64,000 nucleotides of DNA from Phyllostachys edulis (taxonomy: Eukaryota > Streptophyta > Magnoliopsida > Poales > Poaceae). Each line of letters opens with the position of its first letter. The stretch's first letter is position 1. This document shows, piece after piece, positions 9,180-20,235 of the stretch. Both the position numbers and the translations under genes were made by a program. The stretch lies in the NCBI GenBank assembly GCA_036346405.1, contig CM070559.1, positions 43,638,518 through 43,702,517 on the forward strand. Reading direction: 5' to 3'. The notes beneath the pieces are model-generated. The model saw nothing but the letters and a program-made list of their open reading frames with translations, was not told the DNA's origin and did not search any database.

Positions 9180-11946
9180 CAAAGTCATGGACACGAGACC
9201 GGCCCACCGAAGCACAGCCTTCTAGGCGGACGGCGCATCAGCGCGAAGCCTTGTAGGCGAAGTCATAGATGCAGAGCCGCGCTGTCGAGGCGTAGCCTTC
9301 GAGGAGGAAGGCATGTTGGAGCGAAGCCTATGTAGACGAAGTCTTGGACGCGAGGCCGCCGAGCCGAGGCATAGCCTTTGAGGCGATGACGCGTCGAGCA
9401 AAGCCTATGTAGGTGAAGTCGCTAATGAGAGGTCCGCCGAACCGAGGCACGACCTTTGAGGCAAAGCAAGGCGTCAGCGAGAAGCCTATGTAGGCGAAGT
9501 CTTGGGCGGCCACCGAGCCGAGGCATAGCCTTCGAGGCAGTGGCGCGTCGAGTGAGGCCTATGTAGGCGCTGATCTTAGACGTGAGGTCACGAGCCGAGG
9601 CATAGCCTTCGAGGCGGCGGCGTCCGGCAGCCTATGCGAAGTCTTGAGGCGGCCACCGAGCCGAGGCATAGCCTTCGAGGCGGTGGCGTGTCGAGTGAGG
9701 CCTATGTAGGCTAAGTCTTAGACGCGAGGTCACGAGCCGAGGCATAGCCTTCGAGGCGGCAAGACGCCGGAGTGAAGCCTAAGTAGGCGAAGTCTTGGAC
9801 GCGAGGCCGCCGAGCTGAGGCATATCCTTCGAGGCGGACATGCGTCACAGCGAAGCCTTTGCAGGCGAAGTCTTGGATGCGAGGCCACTGAGCTAAGGCA
9901 TATCCTTTGAGGCGGGCACGCGTCACAGTGAAGCCTTTGTAGACGAAGTCTTGGAAGCAAGGTCGCCGAGCCGAGGCATAGCCTTCGAGGCGGGTGGCGC
10001 GTCAAAGTGTGGCCTAAGTAGGCAAAGTTTTGGACGCGAGGCCACCGAGCTGAGGCATATCCTTCGAAGCGGACACGCCACAAATGAAGCTTTTAGGCAA
10101 AGTCTTGACGCAAGGTCACGAGCCGAGGCATAGCCTTCGAGGGTGGCGTGTCGGTGAGGCCTAAGTAGGCGAAGTCTTGGGCGCGAGGTCACGAAGCCGA
10201 GGCATATCCTTCGAGGCGGACATGCATCACAGCGAAGCCTTTGCAGGCGAAGTCTTGGATGCGAGGCCACCGAGCTAAGGCATATCCTTCGAGCGGGCAC
10301 GCCACACAAAAGCCTTTGTAGGCGAAGTCTTGGGCCTGAGCCGAGGCATAGCCTTCGAGGTGGGTGGCGCGTCGAAGTGAGGCCTATGTAGGCGAAGTCT
10401 TAGACGCGAAATCGCCGAGCTGAGACAACCTTCGAAACGGGCAGCGCATCACAACGAAGCCTTTATAGGCGAAGTCTTGGACACAAGGCCACTGAGCTGA
10501 GGCATAGCCTTCGAAGCGGGTGGCGCGTTGAAGTGAGGCTTATGTAGGCGAAGTCTTAGACGTGAGGCCGCCGAGCTGAGGCATAGCCTTCAAAACGGTC
10601 GGCACGTCGGAGTGAAGCCTAAGTAGGCGAAGTCTTGGACGCGAGACCGCCGAGCTGAGGCATATCCTTCGAGGCGGACATGCGTCACAGCGAAGCCTTT
10701 GTAGGCGAAGTCTTGGACGCAAGGCCGCCGAGCCGAGGCATAGCCTTCGAGGCGGGTGGCGCGTCGAAGTGAGGCCTATGTAGGCGAAGTCTTGGATGCG
10801 AAGCCACTGAGCTAAGGCATATCCTTCGAGGTGGGCACGCGTCACAGCGAAGCATTTGTAGGCGAAGTCTTGGATGCAAGGCCGCCGAGCCGAGGCATAG
10901 CCTTCGAGGCGGGTGGCGCGTTGAAGTGAGTCCTAAGTAGGCGAAGTCTTGGACGCGAGCTGCCGAGCTAAGGCATATCCTTCGAGGCGAGCGGCGCGTC
11001 ACAGCGAAGCCTTTGTAGGCGAAGTCTTGGACGCAAGGCCGCGGAGACGAGGCATAGCCTTCGAGGCGGGTGGCGCGTCGAAGTGAGGCCTAAGTAGGCG
11101 AAGTCTTGGACGCGAGGCCGCCGAGCTGAGGCATATCCTTCAAGGTGGACATGCGTCACAGCGAATCCTTTGCAGGTGAAGTCTTGGATGCGAGGCCACC
11201 AAGCTAAGGCATATCCTTCGAGGCGGGCACGCGTCACAGCGAAGCCTTTGTAGGCGAAGTCTTGGACACAAGGCCGCCGAGCCAAGGCATAGCCTTCGAG
11301 GTGGGTGGCGCGTCGAAGCGAGGCCTATGTAGGCGAAGTCTTAGACGCGAAGCCGCCGAGCTGAGACAACCTTCGAGACGGGCAACGCGTCACAGCGAAG
11401 CCTTTGTAGGCGAAGTCTTGGACGCAAGGCCGCCAAGTCGAGGCATAGCCTTCGAGGCGGGCGGCGTGTCACAACGAAGTCTTTGTAGGCAAAGTCTTGG
11501 ACACAAGGCCGCCGAGCCGAGGCATAGCCTTCGAGGCGGGTGGCACGTCGAAGTGAGGCCTAAGTAGGCGAAGTCTTGGACGCGAGACCGCCGAGCTGAG
11601 GCATATCCTTCAAGGCGCACATGCGTCACTGCGAATCCTTTGCAGGTGAAGTCTTAGATGCGAGGCCACCGAGCTAAGGCATATCCTTCGAGGCGGGCAC
11701 GCGTCACAGCGAAGCCTTTGTAGGCGAAGTCTTGGACGCAAGGCTGCCAAGCCGAGGCATAGCCTTCGAGGCGGGTGGCGCGTCGAAGTGAGGCCTATGT
11801 AGGCGAAGTCTTAGACGTGAAGCCGCCGAGCTGAGACAGCCTTCGAGACGGGCGGCGCGTCACAGCGAAGCCTTTGTAGGCGAAGTCTTGAACGCAAGGC
11901 CGCCGAGCCGAGGCATAGCCTTCGAGGCGGGTGGCGCGTCGAAGTG
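9180..11946. repeat. Tandem array 3: about 35 monomers of ~78 bp with higher-order structure
   Basis: Each monomer carries AGGCGAAGTCTTGGACGC, a CCGCCGAGCCGAGG segment and GCATAGCCTTCGAGGCGG. The CATAGCC/CATATCC landmark falls at 9291, 9370, 9449, 9524, 9601, 9667, 9743, 9821, 9899 and 9977, so spacing is mostly 75-79 bp. Monomers come in several types, and in the right half the types recur about every 470 bp. Because 78-79 is not held to a multiple of three and monomer lengths vary, the Arg-rich minus-strand open frames hop between frames and are not genes. Confidence 0.9.
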
Positions 11947-12282
11947 AAGGCCGCGGTTTGATGAAAGTCGTCGAAGTTGAACCTCTCAGAATTATCGTAG
12001 TTTGAGCTAGAAACGTTGTGGGAACAGGTAGATAACACGAGCGTCTCTGCGTGAAAAAGAGAATGATCAACACTTATTTCTTGTAGCAAGATAACATTCG
12101 CTCGACACGAGCATTGATCGAACCGCTGCCATGGGACAAGTAGTCCCATCACTTCGGATACTAAGATCTCTCGAGGTGATAGCCTTATACTGAGCATGAT
12201 AGTCCTTGATCGATATTCGAGCCAGGTCGATGGTAGATGATTTGAGCTGCCTATGAAACTGAGTCATGGACATATCGGAGGG
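11947..12282. other. Non-repeated spacer inside the Dasheng-like element
   Basis: AT-richer single-copy sequence between arrays. A 68-codon minus-strand frame (12273-12067) has no recognised domain; it might be a fragment of an ancestral internal region or a captured piece. Confidence 0.3.
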
Positions 12283-12600
12283 GTGCCCACGAGGCTAAGT
12301 CGTGGGGCACCGAATGGCCCGCAGGGGTGGTAGCCCCCCAGTGGACTTGGAGACACCCATAAGGCTAACTCATGTGTATCTTGAAGGTGTGCCAACAACA
12401 CTAAGTCACAGGCACACCGGAGGGGCGTCCACGAAGCTAAGTCGTGGGCACCGAATGGCCACTAGGGGTTATAGCCCCTAGTGGACTTGGTGGTGCCCAT
12501 GAACCTAACTCATGGGCACCTTGGATGTGTGCCCTCGATAGTAAGTCACGGGCACACCGGTGGTGCCCACAGGGCTAAATCGTGGGCATCGAACTATGAG
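12283..12600. repeat. Tandem array 4: ~140-bp units with hairpins
   Basis: GCTAAGTCGTGG-type segments recur at about 12283, 12425 and 12563, giving a period near 140 bp and about 2.3 units. Sub-repeats (GCCCA...CTAA.TCATG) are also visible. At 12463-12484 an inverted repeat pairs ACTAGGGG with CCCCTAGT around a six-base centre. Confidence 0.75.
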
Positions 12601-12786
12601 GGCGACGGAGCCCTTTTACCCCGTAGGTGGGTTTTTTGTGGTGATCGGGAATGCATGAGAATGGTTAACCCTTGCGATGCAATGGAGCTATGCATGCGGG
12701 AACCCGGAGGTCGTTTGGCGCGTGGCCTGGAGTCTAAGGGGGATGAGTCCTCAGCACATCCATCAACTTGGTACTGGACCAAAGTT

Positions 12787-13350
12787 GTCGCTCATGCCCT
12801 AGGTCTAGTAGGACACGAGCCACCATGGTGGAGGCGACGGACGCCCAAGCCACCATGTACTTTTGCTAGGGGAGACCGTAGAGGTCGTACGCCCTACGCA
12901 CCACGAGGGTGGTCGCTCATGCCCTAGGGCCAGTAGGACACGAGCCGCCATGGTGCAGGCGACGGATGCCCAAGCCACCATGGACTTTTGTTAGGGGAGA
13001 CCGTGGAGGTCGTACGCCCTACGCACCACGAGGGTGGTCGCTCATGCCCTAGGTCTAGTAGGACACGAGCCGCCATGGTGGAGGCGACGGACGCCCAAGT
13101 CACCATGGACTTTTGTTAGGGGAGACCGCGGAGGTCGTACACCCTACGCACCACGAGGGTGATCGCTCGTGCCAAAGGTCCAGGAGGACACGAGCCGCCA
13201 TGGTGAAGGTGACAGACGCCTAAGCCACCATGGACTTTTGTTAGGGGAGACCGCGGAGGTCGTACACCCTACGCACCACGAGGGTGGTCGCTTGTGCCTT
13301 AGGTCCAGTAGGACACGAGCCGCCATGGTGGAGGCGACGGACGCCCAAGC
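12787..13350. repeat. Tandem array 5: 125-bp satellite-like units, left part
   Basis: Units start with GTCGCTCATGCCCTAGG at 12787, 12912, 13037, 13162 and 13287, exactly 125 bp apart, and share GGACACGAGCCGCCATGG, CCACCATGGACTTTTG and GAGGTCGTACGCCCTACG. The fifth unit is interrupted at 13350 by the copia element and resumes at 21815. Confidence 0.92.
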
Positions 13351-14914
13351 TGTTGGGTCACGGGTAGGCTACGATAGCTACAAACAAAAATTCTACCACG
13401 CAAAACCAGAAGCCATGCAAGTAGATGATCATAGATCGTTACCACCGACGCCAGCGAGCAATGGAAGAAAGGTTGGGCGACTGTCCAACGAAGAAGCGCG
13501 CCGATGTAGTGGTCGTGTCGATCGTCCAATGTCCAAAGAAGTCGATGCCGTGGTCGAGTCGATCGTCTCCTCCAGAACGTCTGTGGTTCCTTGTGAAGAT
13601 CGCGGATCGTCCTCAAGCGCAACAATCGTAGTAGCACCTCTCGGTATCCACACGCCCAGGAAGGAACAACCGAACGTCGGTGTGCGGCACCAAGTCGCAC
13701 GGTGGAGCTCTCGGAAGATGGCGGCTAGGGTTTTGGTGGTGTTTCACGCTACCATCCCAACACCTCATGCACCTCCTTATATAGTGCTTGTGACGGATCC
13801 TATCCAACACGCCATTTAATCGTATTCGTCTTGGTTTGTTCCAACCCGTTAAGTATGTGACCACAGAGGTTCATGTGTAGTTCGGTTGTGACTCGAAACC
13901 GCTTCCGATCACGAGTCGTAGCGGCTCCTAGCGTAACATATCGATTCCGAATACACACAAATTATATCGGACGAACCTTAATGCAATATGATCTACGACT
14001 AGGTCCTCATCACTTACGACTAGGTCCTATCTTTATACGACCGATTCAGATTTGGTCACGACCACTCATAATTGCTTACGACGTGTTACAACCACTCTGT
14101 GACTACATTCGACCGATCTCGACCAGCTTGTATCTCAGATACGACCATCCGTGAATCGTCGAACTAAGCGACCTACTCGTGTATACTCCCTTTGCCTCAC
14201 GATGTCGGTGAACTCCGTGAGATGTTGTGTCATCCATGGACTGCTCAATACTTTCTCGATCGAGTGTCGATAACTTTACGTGGTCGAACACTTCGACTAC
14301 TAGTGGCATGGCCATGCACTTTCTTTATCCGATCTGCAACGAGGGCCCAGAGACATCTCTCTGTTATGTTAGGAGGGCAAATCCCATATCCCACCAGTCA
14401 CATTCCTCTCCATGTTTGAGCATACCGGAAAGTTACCTTTATAACTACCCGATTCATTGGTGTAGCGTTTGGCAACCCCTAAGAGTGCTCTTACACATGT
14501 AGGAAACCATCTTGATCTCGTGTCTAAGGATTATACATCATCATTGCTTGAGACCAACTAACGACACATAGATTCATAACAATCTCAATAGTGTCTCAAT
14601 GTGGGTCTTATCCAACATCATGTTCTCTAACATGTGTCCATATTATTGGTTTGATATCTCCATATCTATGACTTGTGAAACATAGTCATCAACCAATACA
14701 TATGCTAGTCTATTCATATGTGTCCACATATGTTTACGACCGAGGATCGTGTAAGAATAATTATCGCAGAATATAGAGTTTCACAACCAAGTCACATACT
14801 TGATAATAAATATTAACAATATTATTCTAGGAACAAGATAACACATTATCCAATGTCATGAACATAATGAAATATAATCATCTCTATGATTGCCTCTAGG
14901 GCATATTTCCAACA
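13351..14914 (-). repeat. 3' LTR of the BARE-like copia element
   Basis: 1564 bp; plus-strand ends TGTTGGGTCACGGG and CATATTTCCAACA. The region 13900-14160 is packed with ACGAC/CGACC motifs. Its outer 435 bases (14480-14914) differ from the partner LTR at only about three sites, but the CG-rich half differs by dozens of short indels. Confidence 0.93.
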
Positions 14915-14930
14915 GCTCTCCCACTTGCAC
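14915..14930 (-). other. Polypurine tract of the copia element
   Basis: Minus strand GTGCAAGTGGGAGAGC directly precedes the LTR start TGTTGGAAATATG, in the place and with the AGTGGGAGA composition usual in BARE-like elements. Confidence 0.7.
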
Positions 14931-14944
14931 TAGAGTCAATCATT

Positions 14945-15526
14945 TTAGGTATCTAATACCGATAGCTCTTGTGTGTGCCTCATGCTTTGGTCAGTGAGAG
15001 GCTTTGTCAGCGGATCGACAACATTTAAATCCGTATGAACTTTGCATATCTTAACATCTCCTCTATCCACCAATTCACGGATAAGATGATAACGCTTTGA
15101 GTATGTGTTTGGACTTCGATGGGATCTAGGCTCCTTAGCTTGAGCAATGGCTCCATTGTTGTCACAATAGAGATCCATTGGGCTCGAGGCACTCGGAACC
15201 ATTCCCAATTCAAAGAATGAAATTCCTTATCCAAACACCTTCTTTTGCGACTTGAGCGCAAATGTACTCGACCTCTGTCGTGGAATCACAGAACCGCTCT
15301 TGCTTGGAACTTTTCGACTCCTTTGCTCCTCCATTCAAAATGAATACAAAACCAGATTACGAACGATAATCATCTTTGTCGGTTTGAAAGCTCGCATCGG
15401 TGTAACCATTTACAACGAGCTCTTCATCACCGCCATAAACTAGGAACACATCCTTAGTCCTTCTTAAGTACTTAAGAATGTTTTTCACACCGCCCGATGA
15501 CCTTCACCGGATCGACTTGGTATCTG
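14945..15526 (-). pseudogene. Copia RNase H region
   Basis: The frame 15208-14945 carries DLYCDNNGAIAQAKEPRSH and, near the end, KVHTDLNVVDPLTKPL, both signatures of the copia RNase H C-terminal half. A TGA/stop after SVLDT lies about 30 bases before the LTR, as expected for the polyprotein end. The N-terminal half (15526-15210) is present but off frame through small indels. In a live element this domain removes the RNA strand of RNA-DNA hybrids during reverse transcription. Confidence 0.85.
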
Positions 15527-16336
15527 CTAAGTAACACTTAGAGCATATGATACATCTGATCGTGTACATATCATGGCGTACATGATAGATCCAATGGCCG
15601 AAGCATATGGAATATCACTCATTTTGTCTCGCTCATCAGTGGTCGTAGGACACTGATTCTTGCTAAGATTAATGCCATGTGCCATGGGCAAGAATCCTCT
15701 CTTGGAATTTTGCATGTTGAACCGATTCAACACTTTGTCTATGTACATTTCCTGGCTTAATCCAATTAGCCTCTTAGATCTATCTCTATAGATCCTTATT
15801 CCCAAGATATATGCTGCATCTCCTAAATCTTTCATTGAGAAACTTTTTCTTAATGAAGATTTAACAGATTCTAGCATTGGAATGTCATTTCCACCAATAG
15901 TATGTCATCTACATACAAGATCGTAATAACAAGTGCGCTCCCACTAACCTTCATGTAAACACAAGGTTCTTCTTTGTTCTTGATTTAAACCAAACCTTTT
16001 GATCTCCTCATCAAAACGTATATTCCAACTCCGAGATGCTTGCTTCAACCCATAAATGGACTTTTGAAGTTTGCATACTTTACTAGCATTGTTTGGATTG
16101 ACAAAACCTTCAGGTTGTGTCATGTACACATCCTCATCTAGGTTTCCATTAAGGAAAGCTGTTTTGACATCCATTTGCCATATCTCATAGTCGAAATATG
16201 CAGCAATTGCTAGAATGATCCGAACAGATTTAAGCATCGCTACTGGTGAGAAAGTCTCATCGTAGTCAACTCCTTGAACTTGTCGAAAACCTTTTGCGAC
16301 TAGTCGAGCCTTATGAATGTGAACATTTCCATCCAT
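15527..16336 (-). pseudogene. Copia reverse transcriptase
   Basis: Minus strand. The block 16336-15944 contains KARLVAKGFRQVQGVDYDET, QMDVKTAFLNG and KLQKSIYGLKQASRSWN, typical of copia RT N-terminal blocks. The catalytic YVDD motif is visible in another frame at about 15900-15912 (LYVDDIL). The block 15877-15527 continues with MKDLGDAAYILGIRIYRD and ASAIGSIMYAMICTR. At least two frame changes separate the blocks, so no full enzyme could be made. Confidence 0.9.
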
Positions 16337-16526
16337 ATCAATCTTTTTCTTATAGATCCATTTGCACTCAATGGTTTTGACACCATCAAGTGGATCGACC
16401 GGTGTTCCAAACCCGATTTTCTCTCATGGAATCTATTTGGTTTCATGGCTCCAAGCCATTTCTCGAGTCCGGGTCCATCATCGCTTCCTCATAAGTCTTA
16501 GGCTCACCATTATTCAATAATAATCG

Positions 16527-17199
16527 TCATGCCCATACCTTGTAGGCAATTGACGCGCCTTTTAGATCTACGTGGGGTGGTGCCTTATCTACAAGTTCAA
16601 CAACAATTTGTTCATCGAGAGGTTCAATTAGGAGTTGAAACACTTTCAGATGTTTCCTAATTTCTTCAAGTTGCACCTTTCTCCCATCGACTCCTTTTGA
16701 AAGAAACTCTTTCTCCAAAAGACACCATTTCGCAACAAAAACTTTGTCTTCTTCACGGTTGTAGAAATAATATCCTTTGGTTTCCCTAGGATATCCTATA
16801 AAGAAGCATTTATCCGATTTGGGTGTGTGCTTATCGGGCGTCAAGCGTTTAACATATCATCACATCCCCAAATCCTTAGAAAAGACAAACTAGGACTTTT
16901 CCCACCATATCTCATATGGTGTCTTATCTCTTGATTTAGATGGTACCTTATTTAAAATGAAAGCGGCGGCTTCTAGAGCATAACCCCAAAAATACAATGG
17001 CAGATCCGATTAGCTCATCATTGATCGAACCATGTCCAACAAGGTCTGTTACGCGCTCGGACACCCCATTCCATTGTGGAGTGCGGGTGGTGTAAGTCAG
17101 GAACAATTCCACATTGTTTCAAATGATTACCAAACTCATGGCTTAAAACTCACCTCCATGATCAGATCGTAAAGATTTGATTGTCTTGCCAAGTTGATT
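16527..17199 (-). pseudogene. Copia integrase C-terminal region
   Basis: The frame 16844-16527 reads KSDKCFFIGYPRETKGYYFY, a conserved block of copia integrase C-terminal regions, followed by an acidic linker before the RT. Between 16845 and 17199 the rest of the integrase core is recognisable by position and composition but broken by frameshifts. Confidence 0.75.
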
Positions 17200-17769
17200 C
17201 TATACTTCATTCTGGAACTCCTTGAACTTTTCAAAGGATTCCGACTTGTGCCTCATTAAGTAGATATATCCATATCTACTATAGTCATCGGTGAAAGTAA
17301 TGAAATCTTCAAAACCACCTCTGGTCATCGTGCTTATTGGTCCACATACATTAGTATGTACGAGTTCCAACTGGTCGTGCGCCCTTTCACTACGACCAGT
17401 GAAAGGCGTCTTGGTCATATTTCCGACCAGGCAAGACTCGCATGTTTCAAATGATTCTAAATCAAATGAGTTTAGAGTTCCATCATTATGGAGCTTTTTC
17501 ATGCGTTTCTCACTTATGTGACCCAAACGACAATGCCAAATAAAAGTGAAATTTATTTCATTAGGCCGAAGCCTTTTCGTATTAATATTATAGACTGATG
17601 CATTGTCAAGATTTAAAATAAACAACCCATTCAAAATAGGTGCATAGCCGTAAAACACTTCATTCAAAAATATAGAACAACCATTGTTCTCTATAATGAA
17701 TTTATAACCCTCTGCCATCAAACATGAGGCGTAGATAATGTTTCTACTAATGGTGGAACGTAATAACAA
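17200..17769 (-). pseudogene. Copia GAG-pre-integrase and integrase core with altered catalytic residue
   Basis: 189-codon open frame. Around HCRLGHISEKRM...CESCLVG lies the zinc-binding HHCC motif. The core starts at LVHTNVCGPI, where the family has HTDVCGP: the first aspartate of the DDE triad is Asn. The second aspartate is in ITFTDDYSRYG. The frame ends before the catalytic Glu. With this substitution the enzyme would be expected to be inactive even if the frame were intact. Confidence 0.9.
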
Positions 17770-17979
17770 TTATTCAATTCCATAAAAATCACAAGGCAAA
17801 AGTAGTGGCATAGTCCCGACGGCTAATGCAAAGAACCTTTGCTTTATTCCCGACGCCAAGATCCATCTCGCCCTTGCAATCATCCTACTTCTTGTTAGAC
17901 TCGATCGAATTGCAAATATGAGCAACCGATCCGTTATCAAATACCCATGAGTTAACGGAAGAGTCGAGAAGAAAAACTT

Positions 17980-19400
17980 CTATAACATTAATACCAGTGG
18001 AAGTTTTAGTCCCACCATTTTTTTTCGATCGGCCGGTATTTCTTGCGGTTCCTCTTCCAATGGCCTAGTTCTTTGCAAGAAAACATTCATTCTCTTGAGT
18101 CGGGCGGACTTAGTCTTGGGTTTAGGTTTGTCGGTTTGGATCTCATCCAAAACTTTAGCCTTGCCCTTTTCTTGACCCAAGTCTTAGCCTTCTTCTTGAA
18201 GCTTGTACTCTTTTGCACCATCATCACATGATTGTTGCATTTCTTAATCTTGCCCTCTCTTTGTCTTAAGCATCATATGCGATTCGGTGAGATTCTTGTC
18301 TAAGCCATTCATATGAAAGTTCAAAATGAACTGCCATAACTTTCGAGAAGCGAAGTAAGAATCAAATCAGAGCCAATTCTTGGCTAAGTGGAAAACCAAG
18401 TTTTTCCAAGCTCGTGTGTAACCAACCATTTTGATTACATGAGGGCTCACCGAACCACCCTCACCGAGCTTACATCCAAACAAGTTCTTTGAGATCTCAA
18501 ATCTCTTAGTTCTTGCTTGTGTCTCAAACATGCCTTTGGCGCCACGATCATATCGTGAGCCTCTATGTTCTCAAACCGCTACAAAGGTCCGAGTTCATAG
18601 CGGCAAGCATGAGATAGCTAACATCAAGGGACTCATCACATGCCTTTTATAGGCGGTTTTAATAGCAAAGCGGCATTTTACGTAGGCACTACGGAATTGG
18701 TTCTTCTAGAACATGTTCCTTTTATCTTGCACGAGAACAATTCTCGAGTTGCGGGACCAATCCGCAAAATTTGTTCCATTAAGTTTTCCTTTTCAAGTAT
18801 CGAGCGTAAAGCAAAAGCTGGATGTAGGTACAAACGATTGGTGCCATGATCTACAACAAAAATATATGCAAATCTAAGACATATGTTCATTAAAGTAACT
18901 TCTATTAAAAAATTTAATAAAGATACTCCCACTAAACACCATATCCCTCTTATGACATTTAATGATTCAAGATCCATAATCATTTAATCAACTAGTGAGC
19001 TTTAGCTTCACCGCTAGAAGACTAGTGAAAGCGGTAAGCAACCTTTGCTAATCATATCTACTATATGACTCTTGTTGTTGGGCAGATCTCTATGCTTCTA
19101 AGACCCAACCTTTATGCCCCAAGGTCCACAATCGTTATGATAACCTTGTTAAGTTGAACCAATGCCGGTAGCGTAAGTGTCGACACAAACCCATCTAGTC
19201 AAGGAGAGTTAATGGCACTCTACTTTGGCAAGACCTACCATTAAAATACATGACTTTTGATGGTGCGGCATATTTGGGAGGGCATCAATTTAACTTAATA
19301 TTAAGTGAGAATTTTACTTCTATCATGTTAAAAGCAATTAAAGCAAAACAACATGTATAGAAATAAATGAACAGAAATGTAAAGGCATTCACAGACAATC
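17980..19400 (-). pseudogene. Copia gag and protease region, degraded
   Basis: Remnants of a BARE-like gag: segments equivalent to MNGLDKNLTESHMMLKT near 18310-18260 and the basic linker GQEKGKAKVLDEIQTDKPKP at 18180 onward. A piece of the CCHC zinc knuckle (GHWKRN) is off frame near 18060-18030. The protease between 17980 and 17770 is not readable as one frame. Many stops and indels occur. Start codon cannot be placed. Confidence 0.6.
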
Positions 19401-20222
19401 AAATTGCATTGTGATATAGCATGACCCTTCTTCATGGTAATCTCCATTGCCATGCATCCTGTTCACCATGTCTTCAAGTGGTGGACTCCTCCAAGCACTC
19501 CTACTAAGCCATTATTTCTAATAGCACTAGTAATGAAACACAAGGAGTAAAGAAGCATCACAAGTCGACACGCAGGCCGTTATACAAATATAGACAGCCT
19601 TGGGCTGCAATTAACATGACACGCAGGTCATGAAAATTACAAGCATACATGCATCTCATACATGAAAAAATATGGGTCATACTATTCACATCAATCCCTG
19701 CAAAAACAAGTTATGCACAGAATCCAATTCTAACGGACGACATGAGCACACACTACCTATAGCGCGCGGTATGAATACCCAGCACGGCGGTCCCGTTAGC
19801 CGGTTAGCGGGCGGGGTTCGAAGGGGCAGCGCCCTTCGCTGGTCGAGGGCAGCGCTCTCGGAAAATTTTCCCGAGACATGAATCTTATTCACATTTTTGA
19901 GCTTTGGAAATCATCGGATTAATCATATTAACCCTATTCCGAGCCAATATGATTACTGCCTTGATACGACCACATAATACGACATACTCCGATGGCGGAA
20001 TTCCGACCGGTAGGAGTATTATGCAAGGTAGTCGAAAAACAAGTCGAGTGAATCATCTGGTGCTCTTAACTTGTACCTCCTCGTATACCCATCTACTACC
20101 ACCGAAAACTGATCGATCTAATCGACCAGGGCCTAGGTTTCCAGATACGATCAGTAATAGATCAAATCTACTACTACCACATATCAAGTATATGCGTCGA
20201 TCCGGATCAAAACTACGCAGAT
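19401..20222 (-). other. Untranslated leader of the copia element
   Basis: Between gag and the primer-binding site no frame is conserved. It contains two adjacent GGGCAGCGC...CTCG-like segments (19820-19870) of the kind found in the structured leader of BARE-like RNAs. Confidence 0.45.
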
Positions 20223-20235
20223 GGCTCGATACCAC
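20223..20235 (-). other. Primer-binding site of the copia element
   Basis: Minus strand TGGTATCGAGCC directly follows the 5' LTR. It resembles the usual initiator-methionine tRNA complement TGGTATCAGAGC with small changes. Confidence 0.65.

Noticed and set aside
9328..12073. Series of Arg-rich minus-strand frames that look like a repeat protein
   Set aside because: Monomer length varies around 78-79 bp and shifts frame, so no single frame is maintained; frames are by-products of the array.
12787..13350. CRISPR array, because of regular 125-bp spacing
   Set aside because: Whole units are repeated with no unique spacers, repeats are far too long, and the context is a plant retroelement.
19781..19870. 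tRNA-like GGTTCGAA segment in GC-rich sequence
   Set aside because: A GGGTTCGAA-like T-arm is present, but no acceptor stem or anticodon arm can be paired; it is in the copia leader.
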